A stretch of 64,000 nucleotides of DNA from Dawidia soli (GTDB lineage: Bacteria > Bacteroidota > Bacteroidia > Cytophagales > Cyclobacteriaceae): assembly GCF_018598185.1 (NCBI RefSeq), contig NZ_JAHESC010000001.1, positions 186,001 through 250,000 of the forward strand, read 5' to 3'. Below, one piece after another: positions 27,586-37,000 of this stretch (position 1 is the first letter of the stretch; each line of letters begins with the position of its first letter). The notes below the pieces were generated by a model. The model saw only the letters and a program-made list of their open reading frames with translations. It ran no database searches and was not told the DNA's origin. The translations under genes and the position numbers were made by a program.

Positions 27586-28156
27586 TATTCGATCTATTGC
27601 GCAGCATATACCCGGGCACGAGATAACCCGATACGATCGCCACAAGGCCTGCCAGGTGCTGCCACGAGGCCGGTAGCAGGAAACTGGCAATGCCGCACAG
27701 CCAGAAACAAACGCCACCCCACACCAGCGGTTTGAACCGCAGGATCACGCCCGTAACGCTTGTCGGCAGCGCACACACCAGCAGAATGACGGCGTTGAGC
27801 TGAAAGTTGATTTTATACCCAAAGGCGATCAAGGTAAAAATGCAGATGCCAAAGCCGATCCAAAGCGCCCAATTGATGTGATCGAAATGCGATACGATGC
27901 GGGCGGTACGGTCCTGCCGCCACGACTTGTAAAACGTGACGAGCCAGGCCGGGATGGTGATCAACCAGACCAGGTACGGCCGGGGGTAGTTCAGCAAGAT
28001 CAGGAGGTAGGCGCCGGCATGGGCTAGGCCCACTACCCAGCCCCAGAGCAGGAAATAGAAGCTGCTTTGCCGCACATTGTGCTGAGCCTGGCGGATCATG
28101 CGCGTGATGAGGTCCAGACTTTCCTGGGCGGTCATGGGGTTAGCGGTAGGTTCCAT
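27578..28156 (-). CDS. Multi-pass membrane protein, partner of winged-helix regulator
   Basis: 192 residues. After a 30-residue polar N-terminal helix (AQESLDLITRMIRQAQHNVR) come about five hydrophobic segments: SFYFLLWGWVVGLAHAGAYL, LVWLITIPAWLVTFY, WALWIGFGICIFTLIAFGY, AVILLVCALPTSVTGVIL and HLAGLVAIVSGYLVPGYML. I do not recognise a named family. The 8-bp overlap with the regulator gene shows they are made together; the membrane protein may sense a signal or control the regulator. Confidence 0.82.
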   Translation of the reverse strand: MEPTANPMTAQESLDLITRMIRQAQHNVRQSSFYFLLWGWVVGLAHAGAYLLILLNYPRPYLVWLITIPAWLVTFYKSWRQDRTARIVSHFDHINWALWIGFGICIFTLIAFGYKINFQLNAVILLVCALPTSVTGVILRFKPLVWGGVCFWLCGIASFLLPASWQHLAGLVAIVSGYLVPGYMLRNRSNNV

Positions 28157-28185
28157 AGTGGGTGAATGTTTATATGAATGTAAAG

Positions 28186-28204
28186 TGGTTTATTTTATAA
28201 ACCA
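28186..28204. promoter_or_regulatory. Operator-like palindrome in the divergent promoter region
   Basis: TGGTTTAT-TTT-ATAAACCA is a perfect 8-bp inverted repeat with a 3-bp spacer, 30 bp upstream of the membrane protein/regulator operon and 42 bp upstream of ribE. A further GTTTAT half site follows at 28210-28215. The nearby winged-helix protein is the obvious candidate ligand, but this is inference. Confidence 0.45.
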
Positions 28205-28246
28205 AAATAGTTTATCATAAGGGCCTGGAAAACGCTATTTTGGAGC

Positions 28247-28831
28247 ATGTTTACAGGGATCATTGAAGCCGCCGGTCGTGTAGAGGCCGTGCGCCAGGAG
28301 GGAAGCAATCGCCGTTTTACCATCAACAGCGCCCTTAGCCAGGAATTGAAGATAGACCAAAGTGTTTCGCATAACGGTGTCTGTCTGACGGTTGTCGAGA
28401 CGGCACCGGACCGGTACCAGGTTGTAGCCATCGATGAAACCCTCCAGAAATCCAACCTGGGGGCGTTGCAGCCGGGCGACGTCGTAAACCTGGAGCGCTG
28501 CATGCTCAACAACGGGCGTTTTGACGGTCACGTTGTACAGGGGCATGTAGACCAAACCGGCGTGGTAACGCGCGTCACCGAGCAAGACGGCAGCTGGTTA
28601 TTCGATTTTGAATACGACCCCGGCAAAGGCAATGTAACGGTCGAGAAAGGTTCGATCGCCGTGAACGGCGTCAGCCTCACTTGCTTTAATAGCCGCGATA
28701 ACGGCTTTACCGTGGCGATCATTCCCTACACCTACGAGCACACCAATTTCCACCAGCTAAAGACCGGCGACACGGTCAATCTCGAGTTTGATATTATCGG
28801 CAAGTATGTAAAGCGGCTGCTGGGCAAGTAG
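28247..28831 (+). CDS. ribE: Riboflavin synthase, alpha chain
   Basis: 194 residues, full length. Two tandem lumazine-binding barrels: the first starts MFTGIIEAAGRVEAV and contains SVSHNGVCLTVVE; the second (from about residue 97) contains GHVVQGHVDQTGVVTRV, GSIAVNGVSLTC and HTNFHQLKTGDTVNLEFDII. It converts two molecules of 6,7-dimethyl-8-ribityllumazine to riboflavin and a pyrimidinedione. Cytoplasmic. No other rib gene is adjacent and no FMN riboswitch is visible upstream. Confidence 0.96.
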   Translation: MFTGIIEAAGRVEAVRQEGSNRRFTINSALSQELKIDQSVSHNGVCLTVVETAPDRYQVVAIDETLQKSNLGALQPGDVVNLERCMLNNGRFDGHVVQGHVDQTGVVTRVTEQDGSWLFDFEYDPGKGNVTVEKGSIAVNGVSLTCFNSRDNGFTVAIIPYTYEHTNFHQLKTGDTVNLEFDIIGKYVKRLLGK

Positions 28832-28851
28832 CACCTCCGGCTTTCCAGGTG

Positions 28852-29436
28852 TTAGACGGCCGAGGTGGGGCGCCGGCCGTGAATGGCCTTCTTCAGCAGG
28901 CGGCAGGTCCTATGACCGGCGTACGCTGCAAGCATGCCTATCAGGGCGCCTACGATCACATCGCCCGGATAATGCACGCCGAGATAGATGCGTGTATAGG
29001 CCACGATCGCGGCCCACGGGAATAATATCCACGTCCACTTCCAGATCCGGTGGTAACGCAGCACAAAGAACATTGCCAGGCCAAACGTGTTGCCGGCGTG
29101 GCTGGATGCAAACCCATAGTGACCACCGCGGTAGCCGTCAACGATGTGTACCAGGCCGTCGAGCGACGGCTCGTGCGACGGGCGAAGCCGGGCAAAGAGG
29201 GGCTTTAGCAGGCTGCTGCATACCTGGTCGGCCAACAGGATGGTAAGGGCAATGCCGACAACGGGAATCCAGCTTTCCCGGCCGTGGCGCCGTATGATGA
29301 ATACCAGCAACATCAGGTATAGCGGTACCCACGTCAGCCGGTGCGATAGCACCATCATGATCGGGTCCAGCCAGGATGTATGCTGGCCGTTGAGGTATAA
29401 AAAAAACGCTTTATCCCATTCGACAAGTTGCTCCAT
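28852..29436 (-). CDS. PAP2-family membrane phosphatase
   Basis: 194 residues, about five to six transmembrane helices. The three phosphatase motifs are present: KPLFARLRPS, GFASSHAGNTFG (in place of the PSGH core, SSH retained) and YTRIYLGVHYPGDVIVGA with catalytic His and Asp. Likely a lipid phosphatase such as an undecaprenyl-pyrophosphate or phosphatidylglycerophosphate phosphatase acting at the outer face of the inner membrane; the exact substrate cannot be told. It converges with ribE (20 bp). Confidence 0.92.
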   Translation of the reverse strand: MEQLVEWDKAFFLYLNGQHTSWLDPIMMVLSHRLTWVPLYLMLLVFIIRRHGRESWIPVVGIALTILLADQVCSSLLKPLFARLRPSHEPSLDGLVHIVDGYRGGHYGFASSHAGNTFGLAMFFVLRYHRIWKWTWILFPWAAIVAYTRIYLGVHYPGDVIVGALIGMLAAYAGHRTCRLLKKAIHGRRPTSAV

Positions 29437-29448
29437 GCGGTAAAAGTA

Positions 29449-29479
29449 AAAAAGCCGTGGCGTTATGCCATGGCTTTTT
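29449..29479. terminator. Terminator between the lipoprotein and PAP2 genes
   Basis: Stem AAAAGCCGTGGC / GCCATGGCTTTT with a 5-base loop and A/T runs on both sides. It serves the minus-strand lipoprotein gene ending at 29536 and lies just upstream of the PAP2 start. Confidence 0.85.
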
Positions 29480-29535
29480 ATGGTTAAAACCGCATGTTGG
29501 GAAATATATGCGTAGCTGGTTCGTATTCCGCCCTA

Positions 29536-31128
29536 CTATTTTCGCTTTGTATCCTCGGGCTGTATGTATTTTCGTTGGCGTAAGCGTCCGGTTGCATCCG
29601 GATTCAATGCCACGTCGTACCGTTTATAGGCAGCACCAAAGTTTTCGGCGAAGTGAGAGCCATAGTCCGACGACTGGATATATTCCAGGAAAGCGTCGTA
29701 GCCATCGAAATCAAAGCTGTGGATGGCGGCTGCGCTGGATACACGCCCGGTACTTTCCAGTGAAACAAATGCGAGAATGTCGTCCGGCAGATCGGGAAGC
29801 GTAAAGTCGATCGTGCCGCCCGGTGAAAAAATATACCACTCTGTATGGTTATCGTAACCGATGCGGAATTCCGTAAAATCAATGTCGTCGCCGGTGATGG
29901 TGCCCGTGAAGGTATTGTTATGCAGGTGCACGTCGATCGCACAATCCAGGGGTTCTACGTCGGGCAGACCGTTGACATAGTTGTGAATAGAATATCCGTC
30001 GCCGTAAAGGTCGGCGCGGGAGTAGTACGCCGCGAACGCTTCGCCGGGGTAACGATACCGGATGTGATCATCTTCCACGTAACTGTCTGATACCCCATAT
30101 TTATTCAGGTAATCGCCGGCGGTCACGTGGCCGGTAATGTGCAGGTTACCCTCGTGGAAGCCATGCATACTGAGATCCTTGTTCCCGATCGTCAACGCGT
30201 TGCTGACCTGGCCCAGATCGATCGCGTCGTTACCGGCATTTTCGCCGATGGCCACCGGTGCGGTGAGCAGGTAGTGCGTCATGTATTCGTCCGGGTCGTT
30301 CTCGCTGCGGGTAATGTAAAGTTTCCCATCTTCCCGCTGTAGATCCAGGGAGGCGGTCGGGAGATCGCTTTGCACGAAGGTGGCTTCGACGTCGGATGTA
30401 ACGACGTAAGTAACGTCGGGTAGTGCGTTGGTGAAGTTGAGGTATGCCGTGCCGGCCGGCGGTGGGGTGACGCCAAACTGGATATCGCCACGGCGCGGCG
30501 CCCAGGTATCGCCGCGTTGGATGTGGGTGTAGGTGCGGAGCTCCTGGTAATTGTCGCCCTCGTCGATATATACTTCGGTCAGGTAAAATTCTCCGCCGTT
30601 AAAGGCGGCGTTCCGGATGCGCAGGGTGTCGCCGTTCTGGTACGTGCGGCTTGCGAGTACCTGGCCCGCATCGTCTGATAGAAGGACAAACCCTTTTTTG
30701 CCGGCGCCCGGAAAATCCTCCGGCACGTCGATCGAGACCAGCGTATTCTGTACGAAAAAGGTATACGGTTGTGTTTTGGTGTTGTCCGCTCCGTCGGTCA
30801 CGAGCAGGGTCAATGTATGCCGGCCGTCTGCCAGGTCCTTCGTGTCGAGCTCATAGGTAAAGGATTGATCCATGCTTGTGAGGACGGTGGCGTTATCCAC
30901 CTGGATCTCTACCTGTTTTACCGACTCGTTATCGCCGGCTTCGATGGTGAGGGTAATAGTGTTCCAGACACGCGCATCATTGGAAAGACCGGTGACGGAA
31001 ACGGTGGGCTGCTCGGCATCCGGCCTGGTTTCCGGGGCGTCGTCGTCGCTGCAGGCAGTCAGAAATATGATATAGCTATAAACCGCCAGGGCGCGGCCCC
31101 AGGAGAAGCGGGCATTTTTCGAAAACAT
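29536..31128 (-). CDS. Surface lipoprotein with N-terminal Ig-like domain
   Basis: 530 residues. Lipoprotein signal ending FLTAC (Cys26) followed by SDDD, the acidic surface-export pattern. Residues about 40-125 are an Ig-like domain (PTVSVTGLSNDARVWNTITL to KTQPYTFFVQN). The remaining 400 residues look beta-rich and Asp/Tyr-rich, with no motif I recognise. Function unknown. It is a single gene between a histidine kinase and a PAP2 phosphatase gene with its own terminator. Confidence 0.78.
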   Translation of the reverse strand: MFSKNARFSWGRALAVYSYIIFLTACSDDDAPETRPDAEQPTVSVTGLSNDARVWNTITLTIEAGDNESVKQVEIQVDNATVLTSMDQSFTYELDTKDLADGRHTLTLLVTDGADNTKTQPYTFFVQNTLVSIDVPEDFPGAGKKGFVLLSDDAGQVLASRTYQNGDTLRIRNAAFNGGEFYLTEVYIDEGDNYQELRTYTHIQRGDTWAPRRGDIQFGVTPPPAGTAYLNFTNALPDVTYVVTSDVEATFVQSDLPTASLDLQREDGKLYITRSENDPDEYMTHYLLTAPVAIGENAGNDAIDLGQVSNALTIGNKDLSMHGFHEGNLHITGHVTAGDYLNKYGVSDSYVEDDHIRYRYPGEAFAAYYSRADLYGDGYSIHNYVNGLPDVEPLDCAIDVHLHNNTFTGTITGDDIDFTEFRIGYDNHTEWYIFSPGGTIDFTLPDLPDDILAFVSLESTGRVSSAAAIHSFDFDGYDAFLEYIQSSDYGSHFAENFGAAYKRYDVALNPDATGRLRQRKYIQPEDTKRK

Positions 31129-31232
31129 CGTCTACACGGGTTTGATGGAAGGGTAAGTTACCACAATAATAACGATATACCAGCCCGGCCTTCTTGTAAT
31201 TGTACTGGCACGGGGCTGTTGCTGATCGAGCG

Positions 31233-33221
31233 CTACGGTTTTTTTACCGGTGCGTTCTTCAGCACCAACTGTTCATTTTCCTGTTCAAGCCAAAGTGTGG
31301 CTTCCTGGAACGTGCGGAAATACCGGCTGACGATGTTCAGTGTCCGGAGCTGCTCTGCGATGCGCCGTATGTATTCCTGTACATGTTCGTCTTCGGCGTC
31401 ATGTCGTATCGTCGCGATACGACGCAGACCGTTGCGCGCGGCTTCGGGTAGGATGGAGTCGAGCATCCACTGCAGCTCGTTGTCTTCGATGTGGCCCTGT
31501 TGCGAAATGTCGGCGATATAGTTGGGAGAATTGTACGTCTTGACAAAGTCCAGGCACTTGCGATAGGCGAGGCGGTATTGCTCGTCGGTGACCGGGCCGG
31601 ACCAAATGACTCCCGTGGCGTTCAGGCGGGCATCGAAGAATATCTCTGCGTAGGATTCTTTATAGAGTATCTGGCGCTCGACGTCGTCGGGTTTTCGCAG
31701 GTATACTTTAAACGTTGTAAACCGGTTTAGCTCGCTTTCAACGTCCACCGTACCGCCCAGCGCCTCGGCCTGGAGCTTGACCAGGTACAAGCCCAGGCCC
31801 TTGCCTTCGGTGTGGAAATGAAAACGCTTGTAGAGCTTAAAGAGATTGTCCTTGTGCTGCTTCAGGTCCATGCCCATGCCGTTGTCGCGTACTTCCAGCA
31901 CGGTGTAGCGGTCGCTTTCGCGGGCGCTGACCTCGATGACGGGAGCACGCTCGGGCGAGCGGTACTTAATGGCATTGCTCAGCAGGTTGTACAGAATGCT
32001 ATGCACCATCGGCTTGACGGAATAGATATAGGGGCACGCCGTGAAGTTTGTGCGGATCTCGATGTGGTGCTGGTGAATATCCTTTTGCAGTAGCTGTACC
32101 GTATCGTGTACCTCGTTTTGAAGAATGATCTTCTGGCGGATCTTGAAGATGTCGTGGCGAATGTCGATGATCTTCGTAAGGTCTTTGATGATCGTGTCGA
32201 GGTTTTCGGCGGAAATGCGAATGTGCTGCATCACCTCGGCATCTTCGGGTCGGAATCGGTCCGGTGGTACCAGGTCTACCAGGCCCAGCAGGCTGGCCAC
32301 CGGTCCGCGCAAGTTGTGCGACACGGTATAGGAGAACTGCCGCAGCTCGTTGTTGTGTTTGATGAGCTCGCTGTTGGTATCGGTGAGGTCTTTGTTTTTC
32401 GCCAGGAGCTCTGTCGAAAGCAGCTGGTTCTTGGAGAACAGCCGTTCCTTTTGTTCTTGTATGATATCGTAGGCGTTGACGAGATCTTTTTGGTTATTCT
32501 GGAGCACGTCGCTCTGGGCCTGCAGCTCTGCGCTTTGCGCTTCGATCTCGGCGTTCTTTTCGGTCAGCAGCTCATTGGCCTGGTGCAATTCTTCGATCAG
32601 CTCCAGGCTGCGCAGCTCGTTCTTCTCGGATATCCATTTTAGAAAGGCCAGTGCGCTGATCAGGATGCAATACGAGATAAAGATTACAATGTTGGTAAAG
32701 TAATACATCTCGATGGTCATGTACGGCTTGTCATAGCCTACACCAAAAGCGGCGTGGAGCGGGTCGAACAGCATCAGGATGCTAAGCCCTGCCAGGGAGC
32801 AGCCGATGAGGTATCGTTTCTCGCGGATGGAAAAGAATATCCAGGGAAAAGAACAGCTGCCCAGGATAATGAACCGGAAGGTGAAGTAATCCAGCTCTTC
32901 CTGCGTGGCGTAATAGATGTGTTTGGAGTAAATAGACAATGCCGTGATGAGGCCGGGGATGAGGACGCAGATCCATATACGGCTGGTGTGCGTGTACCCC
33001 AGGGAGTTTAACAGGATGCTGGCACAGGCCAACAGCCCCACGCAGGGGATGGAGATCGTGACGAAGTTCCAGTCAAACCAGATATAGTAGAATGCGAATA
33101 AGATCAGGCTCAAGCCCAGCAGGCTCAGGCTGATGGCATTGGAGAGAATGACCCCACGCTTGCCCGCGGCCGTGTCGACAAATTTTTGCCCTGCGTATAG
33201 TACGGGATGGATAAGACTCAT
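31233..33221 (-). CDS. Membrane sensor histidine kinase with C-terminal STAS-like domain
   Basis: 662 residues. Six or seven transmembrane helices fill about 25-195, a Gln/Glu-rich coiled coil 200-295. The DHp domain has the phospho-acceptor His302 in SYTVSHNLRGPVASL; the HATPase domain has NLLSNAIKY, EVRDNGMGMD and EGKGLGLYLVK. After residue about 525 is a further domain, YAEIFFDARLNATGVIWSGP with YIADISQQGHIEDNELQWML, resembling the small STAS/SpoIIAA-like proteins common in Bacteroidota. No receiver domain and no adjacent response regulator, so it is an orphan kinase. Signal unknown. Confidence 0.9.
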   Translation of the reverse strand: MSLIHPVLYAGQKFVDTAAGKRGVILSNAISLSLLGLSLILFAFYYIWFDWNFVTISIPCVGLLACASILLNSLGYTHTSRIWICVLIPGLITALSIYSKHIYYATQEELDYFTFRFIILGSCSFPWIFFSIREKRYLIGCSLAGLSILMLFDPLHAAFGVGYDKPYMTIEMYYFTNIVIFISYCILISALAFLKWISEKNELRSLELIEELHQANELLTEKNAEIEAQSAELQAQSDVLQNNQKDLVNAYDIIQEQKERLFSKNQLLSTELLAKNKDLTDTNSELIKHNNELRQFSYTVSHNLRGPVASLLGLVDLVPPDRFRPEDAEVMQHIRISAENLDTIIKDLTKIIDIRHDIFKIRQKIILQNEVHDTVQLLQKDIHQHHIEIRTNFTACPYIYSVKPMVHSILYNLLSNAIKYRSPERAPVIEVSARESDRYTVLEVRDNGMGMDLKQHKDNLFKLYKRFHFHTEGKGLGLYLVKLQAEALGGTVDVESELNRFTTFKVYLRKPDDVERQILYKESYAEIFFDARLNATGVIWSGPVTDEQYRLAYRKCLDFVKTYNSPNYIADISQQGHIEDNELQWMLDSILPEAARNGLRRIATIRHDAEDEHVQEYIRRIAEQLRTLNIVSRYFRTFQEATLWLEQENEQLVLKNAPVKKP

Positions 33222-33391
33222 TCGGCTTGGACCCTGGTGGGTTAGGAGATCAAATCTAAGAATAAATGTACAGAACTATGCGCGGGGTTTTTCACGGTAT
33301 TTAAGAAGAATGATTTTTAGGGTAAATCCCGTTTTGAACCCGCGGGGTAAACCGTATCTTGTGTACAAATCATTGTCTTTTTTGGTTTTTT

Positions 33392-34885
33392 ATGGAAAAA
33401 TATGACCTGGTTGTTATCGGGGCAGGCCCTTCGGGATATGCCGCGGCGATGCGCGCATTGGATTTTAAGAAGAAAGTGCTGCTAATCGAGAAAAACAACG
33501 TTGGCGGTGCAGGTGTTACCAACGGTGCCCTATCGTCAAAGACCTGGTGGGAGCTCTCCCGCGAAACCGCCTCCTTCCGCAAGAACCTGCGGCGCTTTAA
33601 CCTGGAGGTGCCCAGCATCAATTATAAAGAGATACAAGCTGAGGTCGGGCGTGCCGTGGCCGAACGCACGGACATGCTGGAAGAGCATTTGCGACTCATA
33701 CACGATTCGCATTATGCCGGGCTGTTGTCCTTTAAGAAAGGCGTAGCCCGCCTGTTGAGCCAACATGAAGTAGAGATCAGCCATCCGGTGCTTGGCCGCG
33801 AAGTGGTCTGGACGGAAAACATCATCCTGGCGACCGGTAGCCGCCCGCGTTACCTGCCCGAGCTGCCCATCGACGAGAAGTATGTCATGACCAGCGATGG
33901 CGTGGAGACGATGGACGATTTTCCCGAGAGTATGGTGATCGTCGGTGCCGGTGTCATCGGTTGCGAATACGCCACGATCTTTTCCGGCTTCGGCCAGACC
34001 AAAGTACACCTGATCGATAAAGGTGACCGCATCCTGCCATTTGAAGATGAAGACATCGTGCGCGTGATCGAGCGGAATATGGAAAACAGCGGTGTGCTGA
34101 TACACCGTAACTCGCGGTTGGTGCGAATGGAAGTGAAACACGAACGTGTGGAGTATGAGCTGGAGTACGACGACGGCAGTAAAGCCGTGTTTAACGTCGC
34201 CAGGGCGCTGGTGGCGGTCGGGCGTATGCCGAACTATGAAGACCTGTGGGACAGCGGTGTAAATATTACCATTTCCAAGCGCGGTATCGAAGACAACGAT
34301 ACACAAACCAATATTTCCAATATTTATGCCGTGGGCGATATCACGGCCGACATTTCGCTGGTGAACGTCGGTGAGCTGGAAGGGCGGTATGCCGTCGAAA
34401 AGATCTTCGGCAGCCCCGACCGCAAGCTGTTGTATGAGAACATCAGCACGATCATGTTCCTCAATCCCGAGGTAGCGGGCGTAGGGCTGAACGAAACCCA
34501 GGCGCGCGAACGGGGCATCGACTATAAGGTGGTGACGTTGGACTACAGCTGTATACCTCGGGCCATTGCCAAGCGCAATACGCAGGGGTTTATCAAATTG
34601 CTGGTAACGCATGACGACGACATGAAGATCCTCGGCATGAAAGTGATCGGCAATCAAGCCTCCAGCGCGATCCAGGCCGTGGCGTTGCTGATCTCGATGG
34701 ACAAGGGCATCGAAGAGCTGGCGGAATGTGTGCATCCGCACCCGTCCATTACCGAGGGGATACAGGAGTGTGTACGCATGCTGTTGAACAAGTCGTTGTT
34801 CAAGCCTGATGCGCTGAAGGGTCGCCTTTCATGCCGCACCTATTCCGCCGGCGTATATGCCGACATCCGCTTCTGAGCCAGGATC
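33392..34885 (+). CDS. FAD/NAD(P)-dependent oxidoreductase, cysteine-less Lpd/SthA relative
   Basis: 494 residues starting MEKYDLVVIGAGPSGYAAAM; the ORF ends with a TGA near 34876. The fold is that of the pyridine nucleotide-disulfide oxidoreductases: FAD-binding GAGPSG (10-15), NAD(P)-binding VIVGAGVIGCEYATIF, second FAD motif IYAVGDI, dimerisation domain ending HPHPSITEGIQE. The redox-active disulfide CxxxxC is gone: residues 38-50 read GGAGVTNGALSSK, with Gly41 and Ala46 where the cysteines belong. It cannot be a dihydrolipoamide or glutathione reductase; a soluble transhydrogenase (SthA)-like role is the best guess. A short extra C-terminal segment (SCRTYSAGVYADIRF) follows. Single gene, divergent from the kinase, converging with hisIE. 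Confidence 0.9.
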
Positions 34886-34888
34886 GTT

Positions 34889-35494
34889 TTATTTCTGATG
34901 TCTTTTTTTCAGGACGCTCAATACGTCCTCCAGCGTATAGCCTTTGGCCGTCAGCAGTACCAGGTAGTGGTATAGCAGGTCGGATGCTTCGCCCAGGAAC
35001 AAGTCCTTATTGTTGTCCTTGGCTTCGATGATCAGCTCGACAGCTTCTTCTCCCACCTTTTGCGCTACTTTGTTAATGCCCAGGTCAAGCAGGGTGTTGG
35101 TGTACGAACCCTTGCGTGGGTTGGCCTTGCGATCGTGTATGATGGCTTCGAGCGTATGGACGTCGAAAGGATGATCGTTGGTTTCCTGAAAGCACGTGTC
35201 GGCCCCGGTGTGACAGGCCGGGCCTTTGGGCGTTGCCTTGATCAAGACGGTGTCCTGGTCGCAATCGAGCAGGATCTCGTCGAGTTCCAGGAAATTGCCG
35301 GACGTTTCGCCCTTGGTCCAGAGGCGCTGTTTGCTGCGGCTGAAGAATGTCACGCGTTTGTCGCGCACGGTTTTGTCGTAGGCTTCCTGGTTCATAAAGC
35401 CCAGCATCAGTACGCGCCGTGTGCGGGTATCCTGTACGATGCACGGCACGAGGCCGTCGAGTTTGGTAAAGTTTATAGTAGGTCGTGATGCCAT
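34889..35494 (-). CDS. hisIE: Bifunctional phosphoribosyl-AMP cyclohydrolase / phosphoribosyl-ATP pyrophosphatase
   Basis: 201 residues. HisI part (1-110): VLMLGFMNQEAYDKT, FFSRSKQRLWTKGETSGN, the metal-binding LLDCDQDTVLIK and ACHTGADTCF. HisE part (111-201): LLDLGINKVAQKVGEEAVEL with the acidic pyrophosphatase helix, and GEASDLLYHYLVLL. Catalyses steps 2 and 3 of histidine synthesis. Last gene of the his operon, 24 bp after hisF; it ends 3-12 bp from the convergent oxidoreductase gene and no terminator hairpin is seen between them. Confidence 0.96.
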   Translation of the reverse strand: MASRPTINFTKLDGLVPCIVQDTRTRRVLMLGFMNQEAYDKTVRDKRVTFFSRSKQRLWTKGETSGNFLELDEILLDCDQDTVLIKATPKGPACHTGADTCFQETNDHPFDVHTLEAIIHDRKANPRKGSYTNTLLDLGINKVAQKVGEEAVELIIEAKDNNKDLFLGEASDLLYHYLVLLTAKGYTLEDVLSVLKKRHQK

Positions 35495-35518
35495 GGTGTT
35501 GTAACGATCGTGTTGTAT

Positions 35519-36271
35519 TTACCGGATGCTGATGCCACGCTGCCGCAGATAGCCTTTGAGCTCGGGAAGTTTTACTTCGCCGAAGTGAAAGATACTGGCC
35601 GCCAGGGCAGCATCCGCTTGCCCGAGTATAAAGGTATCCATAAAATGTTCAGCTCCACCCGCGCCGCCCGAAGCGATCACCGGTATTTGCAGAAGCGCAT
35701 GCAGTTTACTTAACGCGTCGTTGGCAAAGCCGGCCTTTGTACCGTCGTGGTCCATACTGGTAAAGAGGATCTCGCCGGCACCGCGTTCCTGGCCTTCTTT
35801 GGCCCAGGTGAAAAGTTTTTTATCCGTGGCGTTCTTTCCGCCGTGGGTGTGCACCACCCAGGCGTTGTCTACTTTGCGGGCATCGATTGCCAGGACGATA
35901 CACTGGGCGCCGAAGGCCCGCGACAGCTCATCGATCAGGCCCGGGTTGCGCACGGCGGCCGAGTTGATACTGACCTTGTCGGCGCCCGCTTCGAGCAGGG
36001 GTGCCACGTCGGCAACACTGCTGATGCCACCGCCCACCGTAAAGGGAATGTTGATGTGACGGGCAATGTCGCGCACCAGCGAAGCAAAGGTCTTGCGCTG
36101 CTCGTTGGTGGCGGAGATGTCGAGAAATACCAGCTCGTCGGCGCCCTCTTGGGCATATCGCGCGCCGAGCTCCACCGGGTCACCGGCATCGCGGATGTTG
36201 ACAAAGTTGACACCTTTTACGGTACGACCGTCTTTAATGTCGAGACAGGGGATGATGCGTTTCGTAAGCAC
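35519..36271 (-). CDS. hisF: Imidazole glycerol phosphate synthase, cyclase subunit
   Basis: 250 residues, a complete (beta/alpha)8 barrel. Catalytic Asp11 in [15 protein letters not shown] and the second catalytic Asp in [10 protein letters not shown]; phosphate-binding loops [20 protein letters not shown] and VIASGGAGG. It closes the imidazole ring using ammonia from HisH, with which it forms a dimer; AICAR is released. Located 2 bp after hisA and 24 bp before hisIE. Confidence 0.97.
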   Translation of the reverse strand: MLTKRIIPCLDIKDGRTVKGVNFVNIRDAGDPVELGARYAQEGADELVFLDISATNEQRKTFASLVRDIARHINIPFTVGGGISSVADVAPLLEAGADKVSINSAAVRNPGLIDELSRAFGAQCIVLAIDARKVDNAWVVHTHGGKNATDKKLFTWAKEGQERGAGEILFTSMDHDGTKAGFANDALSKLHALLQIPVIASGGAGGAEHFMDTFILGQADAALAASIFHFGEVKLPELKGYLRQRGISIR

Positions 36272-36273
36272 GG

Positions 36274-36987
36274 TCAGAGCGTTGTTAATTCTGGTAAGGT
36301 AATTCGTCCTTCATAGATGGCTTTGCCGACGATGACGCCGTCGACACCGATCTGCTTCAGCTGCTGCAAGTCTTCGATACAGCTCACCCCGCCGCTGGCG
36401 ATCAGCGCCAACTGCGGAAAATTGAGCAGCAGTCTTTTGTATAGCTCAACGTTAGGGCCCGTCAGCATACCGTCGGTGCGGATGTCGGTACACGTTACAT
36501 ACTCGATGCCGAGCTGCACATAGTTGCGCAGGAATTGCGTGATCGTAATGGGCGCGTTCTCCTGCCAGCCGGCAATGGCGATGCGTTCGTCCTTTACGTC
36601 GGCGCTCAGGATGATGCGCTGTGCGCCAAAGGTTTCGATCCACCCGGCAACCTTCTCGGGTTCTTTTACCGCGATGCTGCCGAGGTTGACCTGTTGTATC
36701 CCCAAGGCAAAGAGGTCGTTTACTTCACGGTCGGTTTTGATGCCGCCGCCGAAGTCTATTTGCAGCGAGGTATTGCGGGTGAGCATTTCGGCCACGTCCC
36801 AGTTGATGACCTTACCGGCCTTGGCGCCGTCGAGGTCGACCAGGTGCAGGTATTGCAGGCCGGCGTCTTCAAACGCGCGCGCGGCGTCGAGTGGATTTTC
36901 GTGGTATATTTTCTTTTGCGCATAATCGCCCTGCGTCAGGCGTACGCATTTACCGTCAATGATGTCGATAGCGGGTATGATTCTCAC
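36274..36987 (-). CDS. hisA: 1-(5-phosphoribosyl)-5-amino-methylideneamino imidazole-4-carboxamide isomerase (ProFAR isomerase)
   Basis: 237 residues, (beta/alpha)8 barrel related to HisF. Catalytic Asp8 in [15 protein letters not shown], phosphate loops [12 protein letters not shown] and LIASGGVSC, and the [14 protein letters not shown] segment with the second acid. Converts ProFAR to PRFAR, the substrate of HisF-HisH. Gap of 13 bp to hisH upstream and 2 bp to hisF downstream. Confidence 0.97.
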   Translation of the reverse strand: MRIIPAIDIIDGKCVRLTQGDYAQKKIYHENPLDAARAFEDAGLQYLHLVDLDGAKAGKVINWDVAEMLTRNTSLQIDFGGGIKTDREVNDLFALGIQQVNLGSIAVKEPEKVAGWIETFGAQRIILSADVKDERIAIAGWQENAPITITQFLRNYVQLGIEYVTCTDIRTDGMLTGPNVELYKRLLLNFPQLALIASGGVSCIEDLQQLKQIGVDGVIVGKAIYEGRITLPELTTL

Positions 36988-37000
36988 GGAGTAGGAGGGG

